A DNA stretch of 64,000 nucleotides, taken from Bacteroidia bacterium. GTDB taxonomy: Bacteria; Bacteroidota; Bacteroidia; Flavobacteriales_E; Vicingaceae. Of this stretch, positions 36,092 to 44,234 are shown piece by piece; position 1 is the first letter of the stretch, and each line of letters starts with the position of its first letter. Under the pieces are notes generated by a model that worked only from the letters and a program-made list of their open reading frames with translations, made no database searches and had not been told where the DNA came from. Location of the stretch: positions 113,040 through 177,039 of the forward strand of contig JAUHYR010000001.1 in assembly GCA_030426475.1 (NCBI GenBank), given 5' to 3'. The position numbers and the translations under genes were made by a program.

Positions 36092-36967
36092 ATGGCGTTA
36101 ACAGAAGGAAAAGTAGAAAAAAGCAGACTGAGAGCATCGTATCTTACTACTATCATTAGTATTTCGTTAGTGCTGTTTGTTTTGGGTTTAGAAGGCCTTT
36201 TGTTGCTTCATGCTAAACAGCTTTCTGATTTTGTAAAGGAAAACATTGGTTTTTCTGTATATATAAAAGACGATGCAAAAGAAGTAGATATTGCTCAAGT
36301 GAGAAAGTTACTGGATGCGGAAGCTTTTGTAAAATCGACTGAATACATTACTAAGGAAGAAGCCGGGAAAATGATGCAGGAAGATTTAGGTGAAGACTTC
36401 ATCAGTTTTTTAGGCTACAATCCGCTTTTACCTTCAATAGATGTAAAAATTAATGCAGCCTATGCACACCCGGATAGCTTAAAGTATATTTCAGAAAATT
36501 TATCTCATAACCCCATTGTTCATGAGGTAGATTATCAGGAGAATTTGGTGGCCGTAGTAAACAGTAATCTAAAAAAGATTGGAGTTATCATTTTAGTTTT
36601 TGGAGGATTGCTTTTAGTAATTTCCATTGTGCTAATTAATAATACCATTCGTTTAGCGATTTTCAGTAAACGGTTTTTAATAAAAACCATGCAGCTGGTA
36701 GGCGCAAAGCACAGCTTTATTACCGCACCTTTTGTAATGAAAGGAATTACCAATGGAATAGTGAGCGCATTTATTGCACTTTTAATGTTAACGGGTGTAT
36801 TGTATTATGCCCAACAAGAAATGCCGGATTTAATGAAATTTCGCCAGCCGGAGCTTTATGGAGCATTACTTTTGATGGTAGTTTCCTTGGGAATCCTAAT
36901 TTCCTGGTTTTCTACGCATATTGCCGTTAGAAAATATTTAAAGTTAAGTTCGGAAGATTTATATTAA
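36092..36967 (+). CDS. ftsX: Cell-division protein FtsX-like permease
   Basis: Start at the ATG at 36092 (MALTEGKVEKSRLRASYLTT); a longer frame would translate through the hairpin repeats. About 291 residues with an N-terminal transmembrane helix (about 22-42), a periplasmic domain of about 130 residues and three C-terminal transmembrane helices (VIILVFGGLLLVISIVLIN, KGITNGIVSAFIALLML, GALLLMVVSLGILISWF). The cytoplasmic motif FSKRFLIKTMQLVGA is typical of FtsX. With FtsE ATPase it regulates septal peptidoglycan hydrolases. ftsE is not adjacent, as is common in Bacteroidota. The DUF3098 and uppP genes that often follow ftsX in this phylum are not seen here. Confidence 0.92.
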   Translation: MALTEGKVEKSRLRASYLTTIISISLVLFVLGLEGLLLLHAKQLSDFVKENIGFSVYIKDDAKEVDIAQVRKLLDAEAFVKSTEYITKEEAGKMMQEDLGEDFISFLGYNPLLPSIDVKINAAYAHPDSLKYISENLSHNPIVHEVDYQENLVAVVNSNLKKIGVIILVFGGLLLVISIVLINNTIRLAIFSKRFLIKTMQLVGAKHSFITAPFVMKGITNGIVSAFIALLMLTGVLYYAQQEMPDLMKFRQPELYGALLLMVVSLGILISWFSTHIAVRKYLKLSSEDLY

Positions 36968-36994
36968 CTTTACAATTACCAAAAACATATTCTT

Positions 36995-37474
36995 ATGAAA
37001 AAATTAGCATTTACGTTTGCTGTATTATTTGCGGCTGTTTGTTTTGGACAAACTAAAGAAGAAGTTAAAGAGACATCACCGATACCACCTTCTGATATGG
37101 TCGTTAAAGAGGAAACTTATACGGTGGTTGAACAAATGCCTGTTTTGGCAGACTGTAAAAAGGAAAATCAGGAAGAAAGTCAGGCATGTACTCAGCAAAT
37201 GATTTCAAAACACATAGCTACTGAAGTAAAATATCCTGAAACTGCTCGGGAAGCAGAAAAACAAGGGACCGTTTACGTTAGCTTTGTTATTAAATCAGAT
37301 GGGAGTATTGCCGATGTGAAAGTTCTTAGAGGAGTTAAAGATGCTCCTGAAATTGATGCGGAAGCAGTAAGAGCGGTTAAAACCTTAGGCAATTTTGAAT
37401 GGATTCCGGGAACTCAAAGAGGAAAAGCTGTGAGTGTTGCATATAACTTACCTGTTAGGTTTGCTTTGAATTAG
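36995..37474 (+). CDS. Exported protein with TonB C-terminal domain
   Basis: A 159-residue protein with a signal peptide (MKKLAFTFAVLFAAVCFGQ) and no long proline-rich spacer. The C-terminal about 90 residues are a TonB C-terminal domain (VKYPETAREAEKQGTVYVSFVIKSDGSIADVKV, then ALE-type helix AEAVRAVKTLGNFEWIPG and KAVSVAYNLPVRF). Because it is signal-peptide bearing rather than membrane anchored, it may be a stand-alone periplasmic TonB-like domain rather than a classical energy transducer. A shorter relative follows, 42 bp downstream. Confidence 0.85.
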   Translation: MKKLAFTFAVLFAAVCFGQTKEEVKETSPIPPSDMVVKEETYTVVEQMPVLADCKKENQEESQACTQQMISKHIATEVKYPETAREAEKQGTVYVSFVIKSDGSIADVKVLRGVKDAPEIDAEAVRAVKTLGNFEWIPGTQRGKAVSVAYNLPVRFALN

Positions 37475-37479
37475 CTTTG
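37472..37479 (+). promoter_or_regulatory. Candidate -7 element (TAGCTTTG) for the second TonB-like gene
   Basis: TAGCTTTG overlaps the stop of the preceding gene and ends 37 nt before the ATG at 37517. Confidence 0.35.
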
Positions 37480-37516
37480 TGGAAATTTATTGTTTTTCCA
37501 TCTTAGTTTAAAAATT

Positions 37517-37948
37517 ATGTTTTTTAAGACATTGTTATTTATCTTAATTACATTCTTAAGTTCAAGCATAATAGCTCAAGAAAGTAATACTATTAAAACT
37601 TCTTACACTCCTTGTAAATCAACATTATATGGTTTAGTAGATTGTCCAGAAGGGGATCAGTCATGTTTTAATAAAAGACTGGAAGAAAAATTTGATAGCA
37701 ACTTTGTTTTTCCCCCTAACATCAATAAGTCAGTTCTAAACGAAAAAAGGGGAGTAGCGGTCTTTATAATTACCAAGGAAGGTAAAATTGAAAATATTAA
37801 AATGGAAAAAAGTATTCATCCGCAGATAGATGATGCAGTTATTAATGCAATAATGAAGTTTAATGAATTAAATTGGATTCCGTCAAGTCAAGGATGCACT
37901 CCAATTGACTTTAGAATGTCTTTTCCTGTTAAATTTAGTCTTAAATAA
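37517..37948 (+). CDS. Exported TonB C-terminal-like protein (paralogue of the preceding gene)
   Basis: The ATG at 37517 is chosen over a TTG at 37490 because it begins the signal peptide (MFFKTLLFILITFLSSSIIAQ). The 143-residue product parallels its neighbour: a central segment KRGVAVFIITKEGKIENIKMEKSIHPQIDDA, a helix ending FNELNWIPSSQG and a final strand FRMSFPVKFSLK that align with the TonB C-terminal fold. Four cysteines (two in TPCKSTLYGLVDCPEGDQSC) could form disulfides. It looks like a diverged tandem duplicate. Its stop lies 2 bp from that of atpG. Confidence 0.75.
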   Translation: MFFKTLLFILITFLSSSIIAQESNTIKTSYTPCKSTLYGLVDCPEGDQSCFNKRLEEKFDSNFVFPPNINKSVLNEKRGVAVFIITKEGKIENIKMEKSIHPQIDDAVINAIMKFNELNWIPSSQGCTPIDFRMSFPVKFSLK

Positions 37949-37950
37949 AA

Positions 37951-38838
37951 CTACCCATTCAACGCCTCAGCACCGGCAACAATCTCTAAAATTTCATTAG
38001 TAATAGCTGCCTGACGAGCTTTGTTGTAGTTCAGCTTCAACTCTTTTTGAAGTTCTTTAGCATTGTCAGTTGCTTTATGCATGGCTGTCATTCTGGCTCC
38101 GTGCTCAGAAGCATTAGAGTCTAGCAAAGCTTTATACAGCTGAGTTTTTAATGACTTAGGAATTAATTCTTGGATAATTTTCTCTTTTTCCGGCTCAAAA
38201 ATGTAATCTGCCTTAGCATTGCTTTCACCATCTTTTTCAGGCGGAAGAACAGGTAAATATTGTTCTGTCGTTAGAATTTGTACGGCAGCGTTTTTAAACT
38301 GGTTGTAAACGATAACTACTTTATCAAAATCACCTTTAGCAAATGATTGCATAATTTTTTCGGCAATTTCAGCTACCGGCTCAAAGTTAGATAAGTCATC
38401 AAAAACAGAACTTGGATTATGAGGCATATAAGATGCCTTAATGTTATATTCTGTTTTTTTGAAGTAGTCGTTTGCTCTTTTACCTATAGATAAAACACTT
38501 ACATTTTTGCCTTTAAAATCGTTAGCAATAAGCACATTTACTTTTCTAATTACTGAAGCATTAAACGCACCACAAAGACCTCTGTTAGAAGAAACGGCAA
38601 CGATTAAAACATTTTTTTCTTCTCTAACTTGTGAGTAAACTCCTTCTGAAGAGTTTTCAGCGGAAGCACTAAGGTTTTGAAGAATTTCAGTTAACTTGTT
38701 GGCATACGGTCTTAGCTGAAGAATGTTGTCTTGCGCTCTTTTTAGTTTAGCCGCAGACACCATTTTCATAGCAGAAGTAATCTGCATGGTTGAACCAACT
38801 GAAGTAATTCTATTACGTATTTCCTTTAAGTTAGCCAT
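37951..38838 (-). CDS. atpG: ATP synthase F1 gamma subunit
   Basis: A 295-residue protein forming the central rotor shaft of F1. N-terminal helix MANLKEIRNRITSVGSTMQITSAMKMVSAAKLKRA and C-terminal helix (HGARMTAMHKATDNAKELQ to NEILEIVAGAEAL) are conserved and make the coiled coil that turns inside alpha3beta3. The middle GLCGAFN motif is typical. It is the last gene of the operon here; a 74-bp gap holding two hairpin repeats separates it from atpA. Confidence 0.96.
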   Translation of the reverse strand: MANLKEIRNRITSVGSTMQITSAMKMVSAAKLKRAQDNILQLRPYANKLTEILQNLSASAENSSEGVYSQVREEKNVLIVAVSSNRGLCGAFNASVIRKVNVLIANDFKGKNVSVLSIGKRANDYFKKTEYNIKASYMPHNPSSVFDDLSNFEPVAEIAEKIMQSFAKGDFDKVVIVYNQFKNAAVQILTTEQYLPVLPPEKDGESNAKADYIFEPEKEKIIQELIPKSLKTQLYKALLDSNASEHGARMTAMHKATDNAKELQKELKLNYNKARQAAITNEILEIVAGAEALNG

Positions 38839-38856
38839 GTTTTCTTTCTTTTGTCT

Positions 38857-38878
38857 ATCCTTCGACTTCGCTCAGGAT
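38857..38878. repeat. Hairpin repeat element (stem ATCCT/AGGAT, loop TCGACTTCGCTC)
   Basis: A 5-bp stem around the same 12-nt loop as the copy before ftsX. It sits between atpA and atpG, 19 bp before the atpG ATG. Confidence 0.75.
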
Positions 38879-38885
38879 GACAGTC

Positions 38886-38907
38886 ACATTGAGCGGAGTC
38901 GAAATGT
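38886..38907. repeat. Hairpin repeat element (stem ACATT/AATGT, loop GAGCGGAGTCGA)
   Basis: A 5-bp stem with the loop in inverted orientation and one base different (GAGCGGAGTCGA versus GAGCGAAGTCGA). It pairs with the copy at 38857-38878 and lies 6 bp from the atpA stop. Confidence 0.72.
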
Positions 38908-38912
38908 TAACT

Positions 38913-40496
38913 TTATCCTTTTTTGTATTTAGATGCTAATTCGCCTGCAATTTTTTCCAATGATTTTAAGTCAGCCTCTTCAAGCTTACCAGCTTTAAAG
39001 TTGTCTAATATTCCTCTGTGAGAAGCATCCAAATAGTCTAACAATTCATGTTCAAATTGCTTTACCTCTTTTACCGGAACATCTTTTAATAAACCTTTTG
39101 TTCCTAAGTAAATAATTGCTACTTGTTTTTCAACAGGCATTGGAGAGAATTGTTTTTGTTTTAGTATCTCAACATTTCTAGCTCCTTTATCAAGAATAGA
39201 TTTAGTAGCGGCATCAAGGTCAGAACCAAACTTAGCAAATGCTTCAAGCTCTCTGTATTGTGCTTGGTCTAGCTTTAATGTACCGGCAACTTTTTTCATA
39301 GATTTAATTTGAGCAGAACCACCCACCCTTGATACTGATATACCTACGTTAATTGCAGGTCTAACACCAGAGTTGAATAAGTTAGACTCTAAGAAAATTT
39401 GTCCGTCAGTAATTGAAATTACGTTAGTAGGGATATACGCAGAAACGTCACCCGCTTGTGTTTCAATAATTGGAAGTGCCGTTAACGAACCACCACCTTT
39501 TACAATTGGTTTAAGTGATTCCGGTAAGTCATTCATTTGTGCAGCAATCGTATCATCTTTAATAACTTTTGCAGCTCTTTCTAATAAACGTGAGTGTAAG
39601 AAGAATACGTCACCAGGGTAAGCTTCACGGCCCGGAGGTCTTCTTAATAATAATGATACTTCACGGTAAGCAACTGCTTGCTTAGAAAGGTCATCATAAA
39701 TGATAAGCGCAGGACGACCAGTGTCTCTAAAATACTCACCAACCGCAGCACCGGCAAATGGAGCGTAGAACTGCATAGGAGCAGAGTCAGAAGCATTTGC
39801 GGCAACAATTACAGTATAATCCATTGCGCCTGCATCTTCTAATGTTTTAACAATACCGGCAACGGTAGAACCTTTTTGTCCGATAGCTACATAAATACAA
39901 AATACAGGTTCGCCTCTATCGTAAAATTCTTTTTGATTGATGATGGTGTCAATTGCGATAGTTGTTTTTCCGGTCTGACGGTCACCAATGATAAGCTCTC
40001 TTTGACCTCTGCCAATTGGAATCATAGCGTCAATAGACTTAATACCTGTTTGTAAAGGCTCGTTTACCGGCTGACGGAAAATTACTCCCGGAGCTTTTCT
40101 TTCCAATGGCATTTCGTAAACGTCACCTTCAATTGGTCCTTTACCGTCAATTGGGTTTCCAAGAGTATCAACAACTCTTCCCAACATTTTTTCTCCTACC
40201 TTAATGGAAGCAATTCTACCAGTTCTTTTAGCAGTATCGCCTTCTTTAATTTCGGATGATTTTCCTAATAATACGGCTCCAACGTTATCTTCTTCAAGGT
40301 TAAGTGCTATACCTTGTAATCCGTTTTCAAACTCAATTAACTCACCGGCTTGTACCTGAGACAAACCGTATAAACGAGCAATACCGTCTCCTACTTGAAG
40401 AACCGTACCAACTTCTTCTAATTGAGCCTCAGTTTTATGACCTGAAAGTTGTTCTCTTAAAATTGCAGAAACTTCTGCTGGTTTAACTTCTGACAT
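38913..40496 (-). CDS. atpA: ATP synthase F1 alpha subunit
   Basis: A 527-residue regulatory nucleotide-binding subunit of F1. Walker [10 protein letters not shown], the [36 protein letters not shown] signature around residues 265-300, and ARG-finger region [14 protein letters not shown] are clear. The N-terminal [11 protein letters not shown] segment is the beta-barrel crown. Twenty bp separate it from atpH. The catalytic beta subunit gene atpD is not in the window. Confidence 0.98.
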   Translation of the reverse strand: MSEVKPAEVSAILREQLSGHKTEAQLEEVGTVLQVGDGIARLYGLSQVQAGELIEFENGLQGIALNLEEDNVGAVLLGKSSEIKEGDTAKRTGRIASIKVGEKMLGRVVDTLGNPIDGKGPIEGDVYEMPLERKAPGVIFRQPVNEPLQTGIKSIDAMIPIGRGQRELIIGDRQTGKTTIAIDTIINQKEFYDRGEPVFCIYVAIGQKGSTVAGIVKTLEDAGAMDYTVIVAANASDSAPMQFYAPFAGAAVGEYFRDTGRPALIIYDDLSKQAVAYREVSLLLRRPPGREAYPGDVFFLHSRLLERAAKVIKDDTIAAQMNDLPESLKPIVKGGGSLTALPIIETQAGDVSAYIPTNVISITDGQIFLESNLFNSGVRPAINVGISVSRVGGSAQIKSMKKVAGTLKLDQAQYRELEAFAKFGSDLDAATKSILDKGARNVEILKQKQFSPMPVEKQVAIIYLGTKGLLKDVPVKEVKQFEHELLDYLDASHRGILDNFKAGKLEEADLKSLEKIAGELASKYKKG

Positions 40497-40516
40497 TATC
40501 TATTGTTTTACTATAA

Positions 40517-41077
40517 TTAATATTGTTTGATATATTGATTTTGGCTAAATGCCTTTTCTAAATCTAGAATTTTTCTTTTAATACTTTCGTCTACTTGTCT
40601 ATCACCCACTCTTACTATTAATCCGCCAATAATTTCCGGATTAACTTTTTCTTCAATTTCAATTTCACTGGCATTAACAGCACCTTTTACTAAAGCAATT
40701 ACTTTATCTCTTAGTTCTTTTGTTAACGGAACTGCAGAAACAACCTTAGCCACCTGAATATTCTTTAAGGTTTTGTATTGAGCAATAAAAGATTCTGCTA
40801 CTGACTCAAGCAAACTTTCTCTTTTTTTAGCAATAAGAATATTGATGAAAGCCATACCTGTTTTACTAAGCTTACCGCTAAAAACTTCTGTTAAAATACT
40901 TTTCTTTTTATCAGATTTAACGATAGGACTTTTAAGTAAAAGCACTAGCTCTTTACTTGACTGACAGGTTTGATATACATCAACCATATCTTTATATACA
41001 GCATCTACAGAGTTTTGCTCTTTTGCTAAATCAAGCAAAGACTTTGCATAACGTGATGATACTTTAAAATCCCTCAT
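40517..41077 (-). CDS. atpH: ATP synthase F1 delta subunit
   Basis: A 186-residue protein with the OSCP/delta fold: N-terminal helical bundle (SSRYAKSLLDLAKEQNSVDAVYKDM), a middle stretch of helices and the C-terminal motif NPEIIGGLIVRVGDRQVDESIKRKI. It links the peripheral stalk to the top of F1. Its ATG overlaps the TAA of atpF by one base (TAATG), indicating coupled translation. Confidence 0.95.
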   Translation of the reverse strand: MRDFKVSSRYAKSLLDLAKEQNSVDAVYKDMVDVYQTCQSSKELVLLLKSPIVKSDKKKSILTEVFSGKLSKTGMAFINILIAKKRESLLESVAESFIAQYKTLKNIQVAKVVSAVPLTKELRDKVIALVKGAVNASEIEIEEKVNPEIIGGLIVRVGDRQVDESIKRKILDLEKAFSQNQYIKQY

Positions 41078-41565
41078 TAGTTTAAGTTGATGTCGCTAAT
41101 AGCGTTTTCAATTAATGCTTCTTGTTTTCCTTTAGCTGAAAGTTCGTCTTTCAATATTTTCTCAGCAATTTCAATTGAAAATTTAGCCACCTGATTTTTC
41201 ATTTCAGTAATAGCCGCCATTTTTTCATTTTGAATAGCCTCTCTTGCGTTAGCAATAATATTGTCAGCTTCTTCTTTTGCTTTATCTTTTGCTTCAGCTA
41301 CAATTTTGTTTTTTGTTTCTCTTGCTTCTTTTAGCATGGCATCTCTTTCGGCTCTTGCTTCATTCAAAAGTTTTTCGTTATCTGCCTGAAGCGACTCCAT
41401 TTCTTTTTTAGCCTTATCTGCTGCATCTAATGCATTTTGAATAGAATCTTCTCTATCTTTTAAAGAAGCTAAAATGGGTTTCCATGCAAATTTTACAAGC
41501 AGGAACAATACAATTAAGAAAGCGATTGTTGTCCAAAGAACCGTACCTATACTTACACTTAACAT
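41077..41565 (-). CDS. atpF: ATP synthase F0 b subunit
   Basis: A 162-residue peripheral stalk protein: one N-terminal transmembrane helix (VLWTTIAFLIVLFLLVKFAW), the typical WKPIL turn and a long charged helix (about residues 35-140) that dimerises as the stator. Length is normal. It lies 72 bp after atpE. Confidence 0.95.
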   Translation of the reverse strand: MLSVSIGTVLWTTIAFLIVLFLLVKFAWKPILASLKDREDSIQNALDAADKAKKEMESLQADNEKLLNEARAERDAMLKEARETKNKIVAEAKDKAKEEADNIIANAREAIQNEKMAAITEMKNQVAKFSIEIAEKILKDELSAKGKQEALIENAISDINLN

Positions 41566-41637
41566 ATATCTTTAATTTTTAATTTTCTTTTTAAAAGGGC
41601 TTTAGCCAACCGCTAAAACCCTTTAAGCCTTTTGTAA

Positions 41638-41898
<261 letters not shown>

Positions 41899-41922
41899 TT
41901 AAGGGTTTACTATTTAATTAAA

Positions 41923-43017
41923 TTAATGATGTGCTTCCTCTACCGCTGCACCAAAGTATAATGCGGCTAATAAAGTAAACACATACGCTTGTAAAAATGC
42001 TACTAACAATTCTATCACATTCATAAACATCATAAAGATGGTAGAGAAAACTCCTGCACCATAACCTGCTCCTGCACCAGACTCTCCAAATATGAATATT
42101 AAACTAACAAATGCTAAAATGATAATGTGACCTGCGGTAATGTTCGCAGTAAGTCGGACCATTAAGACAAAAGGCTTAATGAAAACACTCATTATTTCAA
42201 CCGGAATTAAAATTAATTTTACTAAAAATGGAACTCCCGGAGGCCATAAAATATGCATCCAATAGTGTTTGTTTCCTTTGATGCTGGTAATAATAAATAC
42301 AAGAATGGCTAACACCATTGTAACACTAATGGTTCCTGTAATGTTAAATCCTCCGATAAATGGAATTAATCCAAGCATATTTGAAATCCAAATAAAGAAG
42401 AATACGGTTAAAAGGAAAGGCAAAAATTTGTCTGCCTTATGACCAATAGAAGGTCTAACCACATCATCTCTGATGAATAAAATCAATTGCTCGATTAAAG
42501 TTTGAAAGCCCTTAGGAGCCATTCCTTCTCTTCTTTTGTAAATTTTTGCTACTTGAATAAATATAAGGGTCATTATAAGCAGAACCAATAATAAACCTGT
42601 TACACTTTTTGTAATAGATAAATCAAAAGCTGCTTCATTTATAATAGCTGAGCCATCTTCATTAAGTTCAACACCATTTGGTGCTAAATAAACTTTTTCA
42701 TGATAAAGAATATATCCTTCGTGCTCATAGTAATGCTCATGCTTTCCGGCAATTTCTACTTCTTTTGGGTTATGATAAAAATGTGATGAGGAGAAGACTT
42801 TTAATCCGTTATCATAAATAATAACAGGTAAATAAACTGCAAAATCTCCTATGATGTGAATTTCATGTGCATCGGAAACGTGATGAATAATCATTTCTCC
42901 TGCATTGAACTTACCTTCTGATTCACCGCTTGCGTAAGATGAATTAAAAAGGAAAGTAGAAAAAAGGACAAGTGCAAAACACCTTAAAATCCTTGAAAAT
43001 CCTAGTTTTTTCCTCAT
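41923..43017 (-). CDS. atpB: ATP synthase F0 a subunit
   Basis: A 364-residue membrane protein with an N-terminal extension: a signal-like segment (ALVLFSTFLFNSSYASG) and about 110 extra residues rich in His (HHVSDAHEIHI, KHEHYYEHEGYILYHEK) before the core, a form usual in Bacteroidota. The core has the essential Arg helix (FVLMVRLTANITAGHIIILAF) and the last helices (NVIELLVAFLQAYVFTLLAALYFG). It forms the half-channels for protons. A -7 box 29 nt upstream suggests a main F0F1 promoter. Confidence 0.96.
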   Translation of the reverse strand: MRKKLGFSRILRCFALVLFSTFLFNSSYASGESEGKFNAGEMIIHHVSDAHEIHIIGDFAVYLPVIIYDNGLKVFSSSHFYHNPKEVEIAGKHEHYYEHEGYILYHEKVYLAPNGVELNEDGSAIINEAAFDLSITKSVTGLLLVLLIMTLIFIQVAKIYKRREGMAPKGFQTLIEQLILFIRDDVVRPSIGHKADKFLPFLLTVFFFIWISNMLGLIPFIGGFNITGTISVTMVLAILVFIITSIKGNKHYWMHILWPPGVPFLVKLILIPVEIMSVFIKPFVLMVRLTANITAGHIIILAFVSLIFIFGESGAGAGYGAGVFSTIFMMFMNVIELLVAFLQAYVFTLLAALYFGAAVEEAHH

Positions 43018-43046
43018 TTCTATTGTACCGTCAGTTAAAATCGGTG

Positions 43047-43054
43047 CAAAAGTA
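43047..43054 (-). promoter_or_regulatory. Candidate -7 element (TACTTTTG) for the atpBEFHAG genes
   Basis: TACTTTTG on the minus strand ends 29 nt before the atpB ATG, in the 99-bp gap after the AtpI-like gene. No clear -33 TTTG. Confidence 0.5.
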
Positions 43055-43116
43055 GAGATTTATTTAAACCTACGAAATAAAAAATAGATTTTCGATAAGG
43101 ATTTTTTAACTTGTTG

Positions 43117-43482
43117 TTAAATGCTTTTTAACAATCGGTAAGATTTCACTACTTCAAATACGGAATAGTAAAAATAAATAGCAAAGAAATTAATGGCAAA
43201 AATTTCTTTTTCGTCTGTTGCCAGAAACAAATAAACGGCTACTATTACAGATGAAATAAAAAGTTTTGCTCCAAAAATTCCCATAAATGCGGAAACAAAT
43301 TGTCGGTTATTTTCCTTGGTTTTTTCGATGTAATAAAAGAGCAAAAGCGTATATATGATAAAATAAAAGTGACTCAAAAGAAGAACTAGAAAGTCTTTTT
43401 GTAGCCATTTTAAAATGATAAAATTTACTACCAGACCTAAGACTGTATAAACAGCCAGCTGTATGTTAATCTTTTTTTTCAC
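43117..43482 (-). CDS. Four-helix membrane protein at the AtpI position
   Basis: A 121-residue protein with four predicted transmembrane helices (about residues 8-27, 30-51, 64-86, 93-112) and basic ends. It lies between atpZ and atpB, where Bacteroidota carry a poorly conserved gene. Its size and four-helix layout match AtpI/UncI, which helps assemble the c-ring, but sequence alone does not prove this. It overlaps the atpZ gene by 17 bp. Confidence 0.7.
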   Translation of the reverse strand: MKKKINIQLAVYTVLGLVVNFIILKWLQKDFLVLLLSHFYFIIYTLLLFYYIEKTKENNRQFVSAFMGIFGAKLFISSVIVAVYLFLATDEKEIFAINFFAIYFYYSVFEVVKSYRLLKSI

Positions 43483-43672
43483 GCAAAATATCTCTTATCA
43501 CCACATACATTGCTAAACATACCGCCAAAAATGAAAAAGTTAATGTGAGAACGGGTTTTTCAAATTGAAATTTCTCGTCAAGTTTTATACCTCCAAAAAC
43601 ACCTATTAAAATAATGATAAGCATTTTTGAAGCAATAGAAGTGTACTTTAAAACTTCGTTATACTTCGGCAA
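43466..43672 (-). CDS. atpZ: AtpZ/AtpI-family small membrane protein
   Basis: A 68-residue protein with two transmembrane helices: SKMLIIILIGVFGGIKLDEKF, including the GG-x-KLDE turn typical of AtpZ, and VLTLTFSFLAVCLAMYVVIRDI. It is found at the head of F0F1 operons and may aid assembly or Mg2+/Ca2+ handling. It overlaps both neighbours (14 bp with bactofilin, 17 bp with the next gene), so the three are tightly linked. Confidence 0.85.
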   Translation of the reverse strand: MPKYNEVLKYTSIASKMLIIILIGVFGGIKLDEKFQFEKPVLTLTFSFLAVCLAMYVVIRDILREKKD

Positions 43673-44087
43673 CTTGCTTTAGGTTAGTCTTAACTGGTTC
43701 TGCTTTTTGATTTTCAAAACCTTTTACTACTCCCATGTTACATGAGCCCGTAAATGTAGCTCCCGGTTCAATGGAAAGTTTTTTAGTATGAATTTCACCG
43801 TTAAACTTTGCAGATGCTCTTAGCGTTAATAATTCTCTAACAGCTAATTTAGCTTTTATCGTTCCAGAAAAGTCAGCATCTTTACAGCTGATTTCACCAT
43901 CAACCATTCCGCTGGGACCAATTACAACTTTTCCCTCACAAATTAATGAGCCTGTTAACTTACCGTCAATTCTTATATCTCCCGAGCAATTAACATCACC
44001 ACTAATAGAAGTTCCTGTTCTAATAATGTTAATGTTTGCCGGATTATTTTCTTGTTGTTTTGCCATCGTTCTGTCTTTTGAAAACAT
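43659..44087 (-). CDS. Bactofilin (polymer-forming cytoskeletal protein)
   Basis: A 142-residue protein with the bactofilin beta-helix repeats: ISGDVNCSGDIRIDGKLTGSLICEGKVVIGPSGMVDGEISCKDADFSGTIKAK and further short glycine-spaced rungs. Bactofilins polymerise without nucleotides into filaments near the membrane and shape cells or place enzymes. The ATG at 44087 is favoured over that at 44066 because a -7 box at 44111-44118 lies 23 nt before it. It overlaps atpZ. Confidence 0.9.
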   Translation of the reverse strand: MFSKDRTMAKQQENNPANINIIRTGTSISGDVNCSGDIRIDGKLTGSLICEGKVVIGPSGMVDGEISCKDADFSGTIKAKLAVRELLTLRASAKFNGEIHTKKLSIEPGATFTGSCNMGVVKGFENQKAEPVKTNLKQVAEV

Positions 44088-44110
44088 GAATAAACCCCTT
44101 TTGTTGTTTG

Positions 44111-44118
44111 CAAAAATA
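44111..44118 (-). promoter_or_regulatory. Candidate -7 element (TATTTTTG) for bactofilin-atpZ
   Basis: TATTTTTG on the minus strand ends 23 nt before the ATG at 44087. Confidence 0.45.
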
Positions 44119-44172
44119 ATAAATTATATTTCAAAAGGGCAAAAGGGTCAAAATCAATATTTTAATAAAACA

Positions 44173-44204
44173 AAAAACTCCTGCCATTTAAGACAAGAGT
44201 TTTT
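44173..44204 (-). terminator. Rho-independent terminator after nrdA
   Basis: As RNA from the minus strand, about 13 paired bases including G-U pairs (outer stem AAAAACTC/GAGTTTTT) with a 6-nt loop, followed by T-rich sequence. It lies 31 bp after the nrdA stop. Confidence 0.65.
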
Positions 44205-44234
44205 GATTAAAAACAAATAAAAGGCAAATTTATT

